Shown here: one piece after another, positions 41,803-48,190 of the stretch
Layout: every line of letters starts with the position of its first letter
Position numbering within the stretch: position 1 is the stretch's first letter
From: Novosphingobium mathurense
GTDB lineage: Bacteria > Pseudomonadota > Alphaproteobacteria > Sphingomonadales > Sphingomonadaceae
NCBI RefSeq assembly: GCF_900168325.1
Contig: NZ_FVZE01000004.1
Coordinates: forward strand, 310,001-374,000
Direction: 5' to 3'
Length of the DNA stretch: 64,000 bases
Made by a program: the position numbers and the translations under genes
The notes under the pieces: model-generated
What the model was told of the DNA's origin: nothing
The model's input: only the letters and a program-made list of their open reading frames with translations
The model's database searches: none

Positions 41803-43172
41803 GCCGCCCTCCGACCCTGCCGCGAAGCCCATACCTTGCGAGCCCAGAACGTCGGGTTCTTGTATCCACGCTGGCGCCCGAGCTCGATCAAGGCATCAAG
41901 GCTGTTGGCCTTGCCCTGTTCGCGGAACTTGGCGCGCGGCTCGGCCTTCTTGACCTCTTCAAGAACCCCATCGACGACCTCGATCTCGCGCGCCTTCACC
42001 TCAACGGCATGACCGCATTGCGGGCACTTGGGCGCGGGTCGATAGACGAAGTAGCATTCTTCGCAGGTGCGGACCGGAACCTCGCTCGGCGCCGCGCGCT
42101 TCTTCTTCTCCCGGTCCGCCAGATCCCATTCGCGGGCATCGTCAGGCAGTCCATGGAGCAGGCTATTTCCTGCATGGTCGAGGATGATCGCCTCGGATTT
42201 GCCTTCTGCCGGGCGCAGGGCACGACCGACCTGCTGCAGGTGCAGGCTCAGCGACTTCGTGGGGCGCAGGAGGATCGCCGCCTCGATCGCGGGAACGTCG
42301 AAGCCTTCGCCGAACAGGTCCGCATTGGAAAGGATCAGCGTTTGACCGCTGCGGAAGCGTTCGACCGCGCCGTCGCGCTCGGCCACGCTCATCGAGCCAT
42401 CGACATGCTCAGCGGGGATTCCAGCGGCAATGAACTGCGCCGCGATGTGCTTGCTGTTCTCGACCCCGGCAGCAAAGGCAACAGCGCGCTTCCCGGCGCA
42501 CAGGCGCTTGTAGTGCCCGATAGCGTCGCCAACGATCTGCGGCTTATCCATGGCAGCGGAAAGGGCCGAGCGGTGAAAGTCGCCGGCAACGGTTCCGACG
42601 CCGGAAAGATCGGGCATGGCGGGCGCGAACAGGCGGTAGCGGGAGAGCGATCCCTGCTCGATCAGCTCGCCAGTCGTCGGGCCCAGCACCATGTGCTCGA
42701 ACCAGTTGCCCAAGCCGACGCCATCGAGACGCCACGGAGTTGCGGTGAGGCCAAGCACCCGGGCGTGCGGGAAGTGCTCGAATATCGCCTGCCACGATGC
42801 CGAACCGATATGGTGGGCCTCATCGAAGACGATCAGGTCGGGCGCTGGCAGTTCGTCGAGGCGACGAATGATCGTCTGCACGCTCGCGACCTGCACCCGG
42901 GCATAAGGGTTCGACACATGACCGGCCTGCACTGTGCCATGCGGGATATTGAGAGAATGGAAGGTCTGGCTCGCCTGGCTCAGCAATTCGCGGCGATGGA
43001 CCAGCCACCACGTCACGTTTCCCTTTGCCGATGCCCCGTGCACGATCGTCGAGGCGGTCATCGTCTTGCCCGCACCAGTCGGCATGCACAGGAGAACGGC
43101 GCGCAGGCGTTGCGCGTAGGCGGCGCGGCTCTCCTCGATGACGCGAGCCTGATATTCGCGGAGCTGGATCAT
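41799..43172 (-). CDS. DEAH-box helicase, SF2, with C-terminal zinc ribbon
   Basis: 457 residues. Motif I MPTGAGKTMT, motif II VFDEAHH (DEAH), motif III GLTATPW, and motif VI QQVGRALRPAEGKS are in order; the C-terminus has a CxxC...CxxC ribbon (CEECYFVYRPAPKCPQCGH). It resembles the uncharacterised phage helicases of the RadD/YejH-like type that unwind branched DNA. Its start overlaps the DnaA-like gene by 4 bp. Confidence 0.88.
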   Translation of the reverse strand: MIQLREYQARVIEESRAAYAQRLRAVLLCMPTGAGKTMTASTIVHGASAKGNVTWWLVHRRELLSQASQTFHSLNIPHGTVQAGHVSNPYARVQVASVQTIIRRLDELPAPDLIVFDEAHHIGSASWQAIFEHFPHARVLGLTATPWRLDGVGLGNWFEHMVLGPTTGELIEQGSLSRYRLFAPAMPDLSGVGTVAGDFHRSALSAAMDKPQIVGDAIGHYKRLCAGKRAVAFAAGVENSKHIAAQFIAAGIPAEHVDGSMSVAERDGAVERFRSGQTLILSNADLFGEGFDVPAIEAAILLRPTKSLSLHLQQVGRALRPAEGKSEAIILDHAGNSLLHGLPDDAREWDLADREKKKRAAPSEVPVRTCEECYFVYRPAPKCPQCGHAVEVKAREIEVVDGVLEEVKKAEPRAKFREQGKANSLDALIELGRQRGYKNPTFWARKVWASRQGRRAA

Positions 43173-44008
43173 GCGGCCATGCTCCCAACTTCATGGTTCC
43201 ATGCATCAGCGACGAGAGCGACGGCGGAAGCGAATTCCTTATCCTTGCGCTCAATCTCCTCGCCACGCTTGAGCCAATTGATGGCGCTGGTGTGGTCGGA
43301 ACGATGCAGATGGGCGGCGATGTCGGAAGTTGTCCGCTTGCCGTGACGGCGCATGACAAGTGCGAGGGCCTGGCGCGGGCGAACCAAGGCAACCTCACGG
43401 GCCTCGCTGAATATATCGTCGACCGAGACACTGAACGCGATTACAGCCGCCGACAAAGCGCGCAGAAATGGATCGCGCTCCTCGCCAGTTTCGATCTCAG
43501 CCATGACCTGATCGGCCAAGTCCGGCTTTTGCTCTTCGACGTATCCAATTGACCGTCGCCAACGCGCGAGTTCGAGCTCGTTCTGCTCCTCGATCATCAC
43601 CCGCGCCTCAGCGGCGGGGACGCGCTGCGACCGCATGAGCCACATATATTCTTCGCGCAGGTGTGGCGGGCACCATGACAGGCGACGCTCGCGGATTGAT
43701 CGACCAGCCCGCTTGCGCGCGTCAGATCCTTTTTCTTGAGCTGCGTTCCCGAGCTCCCAGTATCGACCTTTCCGGAACGTTTCCGACCGCTTCGCCCGGG
43801 TCGATGGATCAGATCCGATCCTTCTGGCGCGTTCGGCGAGTTGGGCCTTGTATTCCGGGTCGTACTTGATCTTGCGAAGGACGCCGGCGCGATGCTTCTC
43901 CCGCCATTCCGGGTTTTGAGCATTAGCGGTGCCGAGGTGCTTTCGGCAGTAGCCGCTCTTATTATAGCGTCCGAGCGTCTGGTCGCACATCTTGCATATG
44001 CCAGCCAT
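43169..44008 (-). CDS. Phage protein with N-terminal zinc motif and C-terminal DnaA domain-IV-like fold
   Basis: 279 residues from ATG 44006-44008; longer starts are not supported. The N-terminus has CKMCDQTLGRYNKSGYCRKH, a probable zinc finger. The middle is basic and helical. The C-terminal about 90 residues (VDDIFSEAREVALVRPRQAL, LVMRRHGKRTTSDIAAHLHR, SDHTSAINWLKRGEEIERK) reproduce DnaA domain IV, including the DHT...signature helix that contacts DnaA boxes. It has no AAA+ domain. It may be the phage origin-binding protein; the DnaA-box-like iterons at 38.8-39.1 kb would be the target. Confidence 0.75.
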   Translation of the reverse strand: MAGICKMCDQTLGRYNKSGYCRKHLGTANAQNPEWREKHRAGVLRKIKYDPEYKAQLAERARRIGSDPSTRAKRSETFRKGRYWELGNAAQEKGSDARKRAGRSIRERRLSWCPPHLREEYMWLMRSQRVPAAEARVMIEEQNELELARWRRSIGYVEEQKPDLADQVMAEIETGEERDPFLRALSAAVIAFSVSVDDIFSEAREVALVRPRQALALVMRRHGKRTTSDIAAHLHRSDHTSAINWLKRGEEIERKDKEFASAVALVADAWNHEVGSMAA

Positions 44009-44466
44009 CACGCCGCCCTCACAGTGTCCGCCTCGGAACAGATCGCAGCGAGGGCCTTCATGAGCGGGCGTGCTGCGTCGGCGAGCTGGCAAGTCTCCCG
44101 ATGATCCCGGTGCCCGTCCTCCAGCGCCGATGCGAATTGCCCGGCGAGATTGGACAGGCTAGAAATCGTGTGCAGGTCGTTCGCGGCTTCGGACTTCAAG
44201 GGGACCGCTTTCATCCCGACCAGTGACAACAGACCGTCGAGCGCCGTCTTGTCGGCGAGCAGGGACATGACGAGCGTGTAGCTATCGGGAAGATGCGCCT
44301 CGGCGATAGTGTTCGCGATCGTGCGCTTGTCGCAGCCCATCGCGTCGGCAGCTGCCCCACGCACGGCGTTCGGGAAGCATCGGAGCCAGTCGTTCGCCAG
44401 GAGCTCGCGAAATGTTTCGCGGGAAGGGCGTTCGGCGCGAAAGACTTTGTTGCGTTGCAGCGTCAT
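44008..44466 (-). CDS. Phage DNA-binding regulator, CII-like position
   Basis: 152 residues from ATG 44464-44466 (GGGTGAG just upstream); an ATG four codons earlier lacks a ribosome site. A helix-turn-helix is likely at about 35-60 (NAVRGAAADAMGCDKRTIANTIAEAHLPDS). The C-terminal half is helical. It shares a base with the DnaA-like gene start. In lambdoid layouts CII lies just before the initiator gene, but the sequence does not prove this identity. Confidence 0.6.
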   Translation of the reverse strand: MTLQRNKVFRAERPSRETFRELLANDWLRCFPNAVRGAAADAMGCDKRTIANTIAEAHLPDSYTLVMSLLADKTALDGLLSLVGMKAVPLKSEAANDLHTISSLSNLAGQFASALEDGHRDHRETCQLADAARPLMKALAAICSEADTVRAA

Positions 44467-44470
44467 TGTC

Positions 44471-44653
44471 TCACCCATGAAAGGAGTTCTGAAAATTGCC
44501 CGAGACGGCCTGAAAAGCAGGGCGGTTCACATTGCCGTGCACCGCCTCGGGCGAGTTGACCGCTGCGAGGAGAGTGCAGCGGTTGGGAAAGGGGTGGCCG
44601 GCGCGCCTTGTGACGCTACCGGCCGTGCGACCCGCGGGCTTGCGGGGGAACAT
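44471..44653 (-). CDS. Small ORF, 60 aa, between methyltransferase and regulator genes
   Basis: It starts immediately after the methyltransferase stop (TGAATG) and ends 4 nt before the next ATG, the spacing seen throughout this operon. Basic N-terminus (FPRKPAGRTAGSVTRRAGHP), then SPEAVHGNVNRPAFQAVSGN. Support is mainly the tight spacing. Confidence 0.45.
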   Translation of the reverse strand: MFPRKPAGRTAGSVTRRAGHPFPNRCTLLAAVNSPEAVHGNVNRPAFQAVSGNFQNSFHG

Positions 44654-45325
44654 TCAAGCGGCTCCTGCGATGAAGAGATCGCCCTGACGCTGCGCGTCCT
44701 CGATGCGCTTGCAGGCGATGTTGAAATACTTCTCTTCGCGTTCGATCCCGATGAAGTCGCGGCCCATTTGGACGGCTGCAACGCCGGTGGTGCCGCTGCC
44801 CATGAAGGGGTCGAGGATGGTGCCGGGAACCTTCCGCAAAAGGATTTTTATCAAACCAACTGGCTTTTCGGTGGGATGCAGACGCCCGTTCTTAGCCATG
44901 CTTTGAACAGGTGGGTGCCGAATTACAGAGCCACTGTCGCGATTGCCGCAGAAGCCCTTGCCCAAAACATAAATTTCCTCATGATCTGGTTTCCATGGGA
45001 TCGAGAGGTCCCCCATTCCGAGGGCTCCGCCCTTATCCCAGATGAGGACCATTTTTGTCGATGTAGGACGAGCAACGCGCCATGTTCCGAAGCAGAGCGT
45101 GGGGCGACCTGCAGCCCATGCGAGAACTTCATCACGCACCTCGCTGCTCTCATCTCCGGCGATGGTGCGACCCGCAGACCAGAGGGCATCAGTTGCATAA
45201 CCAGAAGCGTAGGCCATTCCATAAGGCGGATCGGTAACAACTGCGTCCACCTTGGGCAGCGTCGGCAGCACGTCCCGACAATCGCCCAGATACAGCGTTG
45301 CGCGGCCTATGGTTTCAATACGCAT
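44654..45325 (-). CDS. DNA methyltransferase, beta-class (N6-A or N4-C)
   Basis: 223 residues. Motif IV is TDPPYGM near the N-terminus; motif I is DPFMGSGTTGVAAVQMGRDFIGIE near the C-terminus, the beta-class order, with LHPTEKPVGLI before it. No restriction enzyme is adjacent, so it is an orphan phage methylase, likely guarding the phage genome or affecting regulation. GAGG precedes the start by 9 nt. Target sequence cannot be predicted. Confidence 0.88.
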   Translation of the reverse strand: MRIETIGRATLYLGDCRDVLPTLPKVDAVVTDPPYGMAYASGYATDALWSAGRTIAGDESSEVRDEVLAWAAGRPTLCFGTWRVARPTSTKMVLIWDKGGALGMGDLSIPWKPDHEEIYVLGKGFCGNRDSGSVIRHPPVQSMAKNGRLHPTEKPVGLIKILLRKVPGTILDPFMGSGTTGVAAVQMGRDFIGIEREEKYFNIACKRIEDAQRQGDLFIAGAA

Positions 45326-45328
45326 CGC

Positions 45329-45418
45329 TCAACGCCTCTTGATGCGGTCGCAGAAGAACGCGAGCAGCAGCAGCGAAAGCACGGGGGCGACAACGCCAGA
45401 CAGGATGGGGCCGACCAT
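45329..45418 (-). CDS. 29-residue single-TM microprotein
   Basis: VGPILSGVVAPVLSLLLLAF followed by FCDRIKRR: one hydrophobic helix with a basic end, so N-out/C-in is likely. GGAG lies 9 nt before ATG 45416-45418, and the stop is 3 nt before the methyltransferase ATG. It is one of four such genes in a row. Confidence 0.5.
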   Translation of the reverse strand: MVGPILSGVVAPVLSLLLLAFFCDRIKRR

Positions 45419-45421
45419 CGA

Positions 45422-45544
45422 TCAAAGCTCCAGATCGTCGTATGCGTCGAGGGCGTCGCCAAGCTCGCAGAGGCAGTGGTGCGTATAGGCGGCACCTGCA
45501 GCGCATCCGATGGCGAGGACGATGATGATGGCGATCTGTTCCAC
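45422..45544 (-). CDS. 40-residue single-TM microprotein
   Basis: GTG start at 45542-45544, 3 nt after the preceding stop. The sequence is EQIAIIIVLAIGCAAGAAYT, then HHCLCELGDALDAYDDLEL: a TM helix with an acidic, Cys-containing tail. Role unknown. Confidence 0.5.
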   Translation of the reverse strand: MEQIAIIIVLAIGCAAGAAYTHHCLCELGDALDAYDDLEL

Positions 45545-45547
45545 CGA

Positions 45548-45847
45548 TCAGCCCTCCACCGGCTCGGGAAGATCAGCGAGGAAGCTCTCGCGCTCTTCGT
45601 CGGTCAGGGGGTGGATCTTGCGGAAGCCGCGACAGTCGTATTGCTTCGTGGAAGCCGATCCCCGAAATTTGAGGAACAGCACTCCCTCTGCACGGTAAAC
45701 CTCGTCAATGGCCTCGAATACGCCAGACACGATCTGGACGCTGCCGACCGGGATCTGGAGGGCGTCCGGCGCGATTGGTCCAGTGCGGCACATTTTAAAG
45801 CCATTTCGGACACACAGCGCGAGATCACCGGGTTGCCAGTTGTCCAT
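45548..45847 (-). CDS. Phage hypothetical protein, 99 aa
   Basis: Begins MDNWQPGDLALCVRNGFKM and contains GSVQIVSGVFEAIDEVYRAEG, a small SH3-like beta-barrel pattern, ending in a helical HPLTDEERESFLADLPEP. Similar 'W-x-P-GD-x-A' proteins are frequent in phages of alphaproteobacteria. It stands between microprotein genes with 3-nt gaps on both sides. Confidence 0.65.
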   Translation of the reverse strand: MDNWQPGDLALCVRNGFKMCRTGPIAPDALQIPVGSVQIVSGVFEAIDEVYRAEGVLFLKFRGSASTKQYDCRGFRKIHPLTDEERESFLADLPEPVEG

Positions 45848-45850
45848 CGC

Positions 45851-45970
45851 TCAGTACCACTGCCGGTGGCGGTGCTGGATCGTGCGCTTGCTGCGCTCCC
45901 AGACCTGCCCGAGGAAGAACGCTGCGTAGATCAGGAAGACCACGAGCACGGTGTATGCGAGGCCGGTCAT
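45851..45970 (-). CDS. 39-residue single-TM microprotein
   Basis: TGLAYTVLVVFLIYAAFFLG, then QVWERSKRTIQHRHRQWY: N-terminal TM and a strongly basic cytoplasmic tail. The ATG directly follows the upstream TAG. GAGG lies about 8 nt upstream. Confidence 0.5.
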   Translation of the reverse strand: MTGLAYTVLVVFLIYAAFFLGQVWERSKRTIQHRHRQWY

Positions 45971-46081
45971 CTACTCGCCCTCGAATTCGGGGCCGCGAAT
46001 GGCCTTGCCGATCACGATGCCCGCGACAGTTGCGAGGCTCAGCCAGCTCAGGGCGATGCCGGTGACAATTGCCGCGGTCAT
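45971..46081 (-). CDS. 36-residue single-TM microprotein
   Basis: TAAIVTGIALSWLSLATVAG followed by IVIGKAIRGPEFEGE. One TM helix. Its ATG overlaps the stop of the Cro-like gene as ATGA, so it is the second gene of the leftward early operon. Confidence 0.5.
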   Translation of the reverse strand: MTAAIVTGIALSWLSLATVAGIVIGKAIRGPEFEGE

Positions 46082-46287
46082 GCGGCGCGCTCACGGTACG
46101 ATGCCATGAACTCACGCACTTTGGCCTCAGTCTCAGGCCAGAGACGGCGAGGGCGTCGCTTCTGCGATCCGCGCAGTTCCTGCACTAGCCGCCAGTCACC
46201 GAGCGCCTCGCGCCCAAACGTGCTTTCGGCCATTTCGTGATGAGCGATGAACGCTTCGATTTCAGCCAGGATAGGTTGATGTGCCAT
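46078..46287 (-). CDS. Small HTH-type regulator, Cro-like position
   Basis: 69 residues from ATG 46285-46287. It has the small alphaproteobacterial family pattern AEIEAFIAHHEM, ESTFGREALGDWRLVQELRG and RRLWPETEAKVREFM, predicted to form a compact helix-turn-helix. The gene is first of the leftward early operon and faces the repressor across two operators. Its promoter places the transcription start only a few bases before the ATG, so the mRNA is probably leaderless. A Cro role is inferred from position. Confidence 0.7.
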   Translation of the reverse strand: MAHQPILAEIEAFIAHHEMAESTFGREALGDWRLVQELRGSQKRRPRRLWPETEAKVREFMASYRERAA

Positions 46288-46295
46288 GGCTCGCA

Positions 46296-46324
46296 TTTAT
46301 CGCGGGTAATTACACGCAAGTCAA
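46296..46324 (-). promoter_or_regulatory. Leftward early promoter with operator in its spacer
   Basis: On the minus strand: TTGACT (46324-46319), 17-bp spacer, GATAAA (46301-46296). The 14-bp operator CGGGTAATTACACG (46303-46316) occupies the spacer exactly. The ATG of the Cro-like gene is 9 bases past the -10, implying a leaderless transcript. Confidence 0.68.
46303..46316. promoter_or_regulatory. Immunity operator 1
   Basis: CGGGTAATTACACG, a near-palindrome (CGKGTAATTACMCG). Identical to the operator at 47156-47169. Confidence 0.7.
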
Positions 46325-46333
46325 TGCTGATCG

Positions 46334-46347
46334 AGGGTATCTACACG
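46334..46347. promoter_or_regulatory. Immunity operator 2
   Basis: AGGGTATCTACACG, 11/14 identical to operator 1 and 31 bp from it (about three helical turns). It ends 4 bp before a weak -35 (TTGCGG, 46351) that could serve the repressor gene. Confidence 0.6.
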
Positions 46348-46386
46348 AAATTGCGGGATGAGACCCGCAGCGAGATACCTTGGGGC

Positions 46387-46845
46387 ATGCAAGAATCGCC
46401 GGTCATCGATCTGGAAAAACTCAAGGCCGACATGGCTATGGCCGTCGAAAGGACTTCCGGTCGCAAGTTCTCGCTCGCCGCTACGGGCGGAAAAAATCCT
46501 GACCTTTATCGCAACTTCGTGAACAACGGCCAGGACAAGCGGATGAGCGCCGAGGTCTTCGTGGGGATCGTCGGCGCGCTGGGCAAAAACCCAGCCGATT
46601 ATGTGATCGGCATCGAGCCCGAATTTCAGATGCCTAGTGCAGCAGCGTTGACGTCGACTTTTGCAGTGCTTCTGGATTCACTGGGTATTGATCCATACGA
46701 GGACGAGCGCGCTCGTAAGCTTGCTGCGCAGTTTCCAAATGCTCTGCGTTCAATCGAAGCTCTTCGAGCAGGTGAGCGCGACGGCCGTGACTTGCCTCAC
46801 GGAGAAGATCTTCCTGCTGGCGTCGAAGGTCGACCATCAGCCTGA
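46387..46845 (+). CDS. Probable phage repressor (CI-like), XRE-type N-terminus
   Basis: 152 residues from ATG 46387. Residues about 8-75 look like an XRE helix-turn-helix (DLEKLKADMAMAVERTSGRK, SLAATGGKNPDLYRNFVNNG, SAEVFVGIVGALGKNPADYV). A helical C-terminus follows; there is no LexA-type peptidase. A weak promoter TTGCGG-17-GATACC (46351-46379) puts the start about at the ATG, and operator 2 ends just upstream of its -35, as with lambda PRM. An ATG at 46324 in the same frame would lie inside the operators. The last 70 codons overlap an antisense ORF. Confidence 0.68.
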   Translation: MQESPVIDLEKLKADMAMAVERTSGRKFSLAATGGKNPDLYRNFVNNGQDKRMSAEVFVGIVGALGKNPADYVIGIEPEFQMPSAAALTSTFAVLLDSLGIDPYEDERARKLAAQFPNALRSIEALRAGERDGRDLPHGEDLPAGVEGRPSA

Positions 46846-46921
46846 CAAGACCCGCGCAATGGAGGCTGCACTCGGGGCAGCCATCTCCACACTGCGGCAC
46901 AACCAGCACTCCATTTTTCAT
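46634..46921 (-). CDS. Antisense ORF, 95 aa, in the immunity region
   Basis: Starts KNGVLVVPQCGDGCPECSLH with a C-x3-C-x2-C-x3-C cluster, then charged helices. Its ATG has AGAGG 8 nt upstream, and codon use looks natural. It overlaps the repressor 3' end by about 210 bp on the opposite strand, which is unusual. It could be a lysogeny-expressed accessory gene or a chance frame. Confidence 0.35.
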   Translation of the reverse strand: MKNGVLVVPQCGDGCPECSLHCAGLVRLMVDLRRQQEDLLREASHGRRAHLLEELRLNAEHLETAQQAYERARPRMDQYPVNPEALQKSTSTLLH

Positions 46922-47125
46922 CCGAATCGCCTCTGTTCTTGTTCTGTTCTTACCCTATCTCAAGCCGAGGTTGTAGGAAATTTCCTTAACAAGGTGCGCT
47001 CATAGGCAGTGTTCCGAAGCTTTATCATTAACTTGCGTCCATCATTCCGGCGCAGCAGCGGGGGAGTGCGCAGAAAATATTCTGGCGAGGCGATTTTTCG
47101 CGAAGGCCGTTGCCTAATTGTAATG

Positions 47126-47139
47126 CGGGAACCTACACG
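47126..47139. promoter_or_regulatory. Immunity operator 3
   Basis: CGGGAACCTACACG, 11/14 like operator 1, 30 bp from operator 4. The spacing repeats that of the left pair (31 bp). Confidence 0.6.
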
Positions 47140-47149
47140 CATTTAGTGC

Positions 47150-47178
47150 TTGACGCGGGTAATTACACGCAATAGAAC
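47150..47178 (+). promoter_or_regulatory. Rightward early promoter with operator 4 in its spacer
   Basis: TTGACG (47150-47155), 17-bp spacer, TAGAAC (47173-47178). Operator CGGGTAATTACACG (47156-47169) lies wholly in the spacer, mirroring the leftward promoter. The first gene begins at 47202 after a GGAG site. Confidence 0.7.
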
Positions 47179-47201
47179 TGTCTCCATCAACGGAGCCCTA
47201 A

Positions 47202-47462
47202 ATGCACATCACCAACATCACCCCGGCGAAGGACGCACACGCGGCACTGCCCGCGACGTTCTTCCCGCCTTCCGCCCGCAGCCCGCTCCGTGAAGCGCTG
47301 GCCGAGCTGGAATACATCATTGCGCAGGACAACGACCACGCCATCGAGACGCGTGGGCCGTTTGTCATAGAGCGCTGCGAATTCGTGATCGGTCGGATGC
47401 GCGATGCCATGAGCCGCGCGGACGGTCAGGCTTATGTCGCGGCTCAGTTGGGGAGGGCGTGA
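47202..47462 (+). CDS. Phage hypothetical protein, 86 aa
   Basis: First gene behind the rightward early promoter, with GGAG about 9 nt upstream. A conserved-looking helical core reads REALAELEYIIAQDNDHAIE then FVIERCEFVIGRMRDAM. Function unknown. Its stop overlaps the next ATG. Confidence 0.65.
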   Translation: MHITNITPAKDAHAALPATFFPPSARSPLREALAELEYIIAQDNDHAIETRGPFVIERCEFVIGRMRDAMSRADGQAYVAAQLGRA

Positions 47463-47632
47463 TGACCTCCCACCAGCAAAACCGCCTCCTGCAAGCCTCC
47501 GACAAGGCCGCAAGCGAAATCCCATGGGGCAATCACAACGTCCCGACCTTCACGCTGGACAAGCAGATCGACCGCGCCCGTCGCGAGATGGGTGAGGAGC
47601 GGTGGCAGCAGCTTAATAAGGAGTGGCAGTGA
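47462..47632 (+). CDS. Phage hypothetical protein, 56 aa
   Basis: A short gene overlapping both neighbours (TGATG junctions). It reads TSHQQNRLLQASDKAASEIP, then FTLDKQIDRARREMGEERWQ. The charged C-terminal helix and coupling suggest a real small protein; no family known. Confidence 0.55.
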   Translation: MTSHQQNRLLQASDKAASEIPWGNHNVPTFTLDKQIDRARREMGEERWQQLNKEWQ

Positions 47633-47892
47633 TGAATTTCCCCGAACACATCAATTCTGGTGCCCATGTGGAAATGGCTGGCGGCGAGATCGGTCGATAC
47701 GAAGGCCGCTGCAAACTCACCAATCGCCACCGCGTCACGACCTACAAGGATAACCGCGGACAATACCTCCATCCCAAGCATGCGACCGGCCGCAACGATG
47801 TCGTGTACACCGTCTGGCTGCTCGGCGACGATGGCAAGTGCCGTGGTGATCGCGCGCCATCGGACCGCGATTTCGCCGGGTTGATAGCATGA
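47632..47892 (+). CDS. Phage hypothetical protein, 86 aa
   Basis: From ATG 47632, sharing a base with the previous stop. Beta-rich: HINSGAHVEMAGGEIGRYEG, RCKLTNRHRVTTYKDNRGQY. The stop overlaps the following ATG. No family recognised. Confidence 0.6.
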   Translation: MNFPEHINSGAHVEMAGGEIGRYEGRCKLTNRHRVTTYKDNRGQYLHPKHATGRNDVVYTVWLLGDDGKCRGDRAPSDRDFAGLIA

Positions 47893-48149
47893 CCCGCCCC
47901 ATCGCCACCAAAGCAGACGGTCGCCCGGCCTACGAGCACTTCAAGGGCCGCACCCGTCAGAGCCACGTCAACTACGAACGCAGCATCCGCCAGCGTTACG
48001 CCGAACTCGTCGCCGATGCGCGCGAGCCGGTCGACCTGCCCGAGAGCGTCTCGTTTCTGAACGACCAGCAGACCGGGTGGATGCTCGGGCTTGCCGCGAC
48101 TGCCGGTGCGCTCGCTGTGGGCGCTGCGTTTTTTGTCTTTCTGCCCTGA
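47889..48149 (+). CDS. Phage tail-anchored membrane protein, 86 aa
   Basis: A charged N-terminal 60 residues (HFKGRTRQSHVNYERSIRQR) precede a single C-terminal TM (WMLGLAATAGALAVGAAFFV). Overlaps the previous gene (ATGA). The position before the recombination genes recalls host-take-over or exclusion proteins, without sequence proof. Confidence 0.6.
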   Translation: MTRPIATKADGRPAYEHFKGRTRQSHVNYERSIRQRYAELVADAREPVDLPESVSFLNDQQTGWMLGLAATAGALAVGAAFFVFLP

Positions 48150-48190
48150 GGGAGAGGGCGGGCACCTAACAAGGCCCGCCCGGTAATTCG

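Larger units (their letters stand above)
46922..47201. other. Right half of immunity region
   Basis: Between the repressor stop (46845) and 47202 there is no rightward gene (356 bases, part taken by the antisense ORF). It contains pyrimidine-rich TTCTTGTTCTGTTCTTACC near 46940-46958, then the two right operators and the rightward promoter. It is AT-richer than flanking DNA. Confidence 0.55.

Noticed and set aside
44309..46240. A 643-codon open frame on the plus strand
   Set aside because: It runs antisense through the methyltransferase and several well-spaced minus-strand genes and has no protein-family features; a by-product of high GC.
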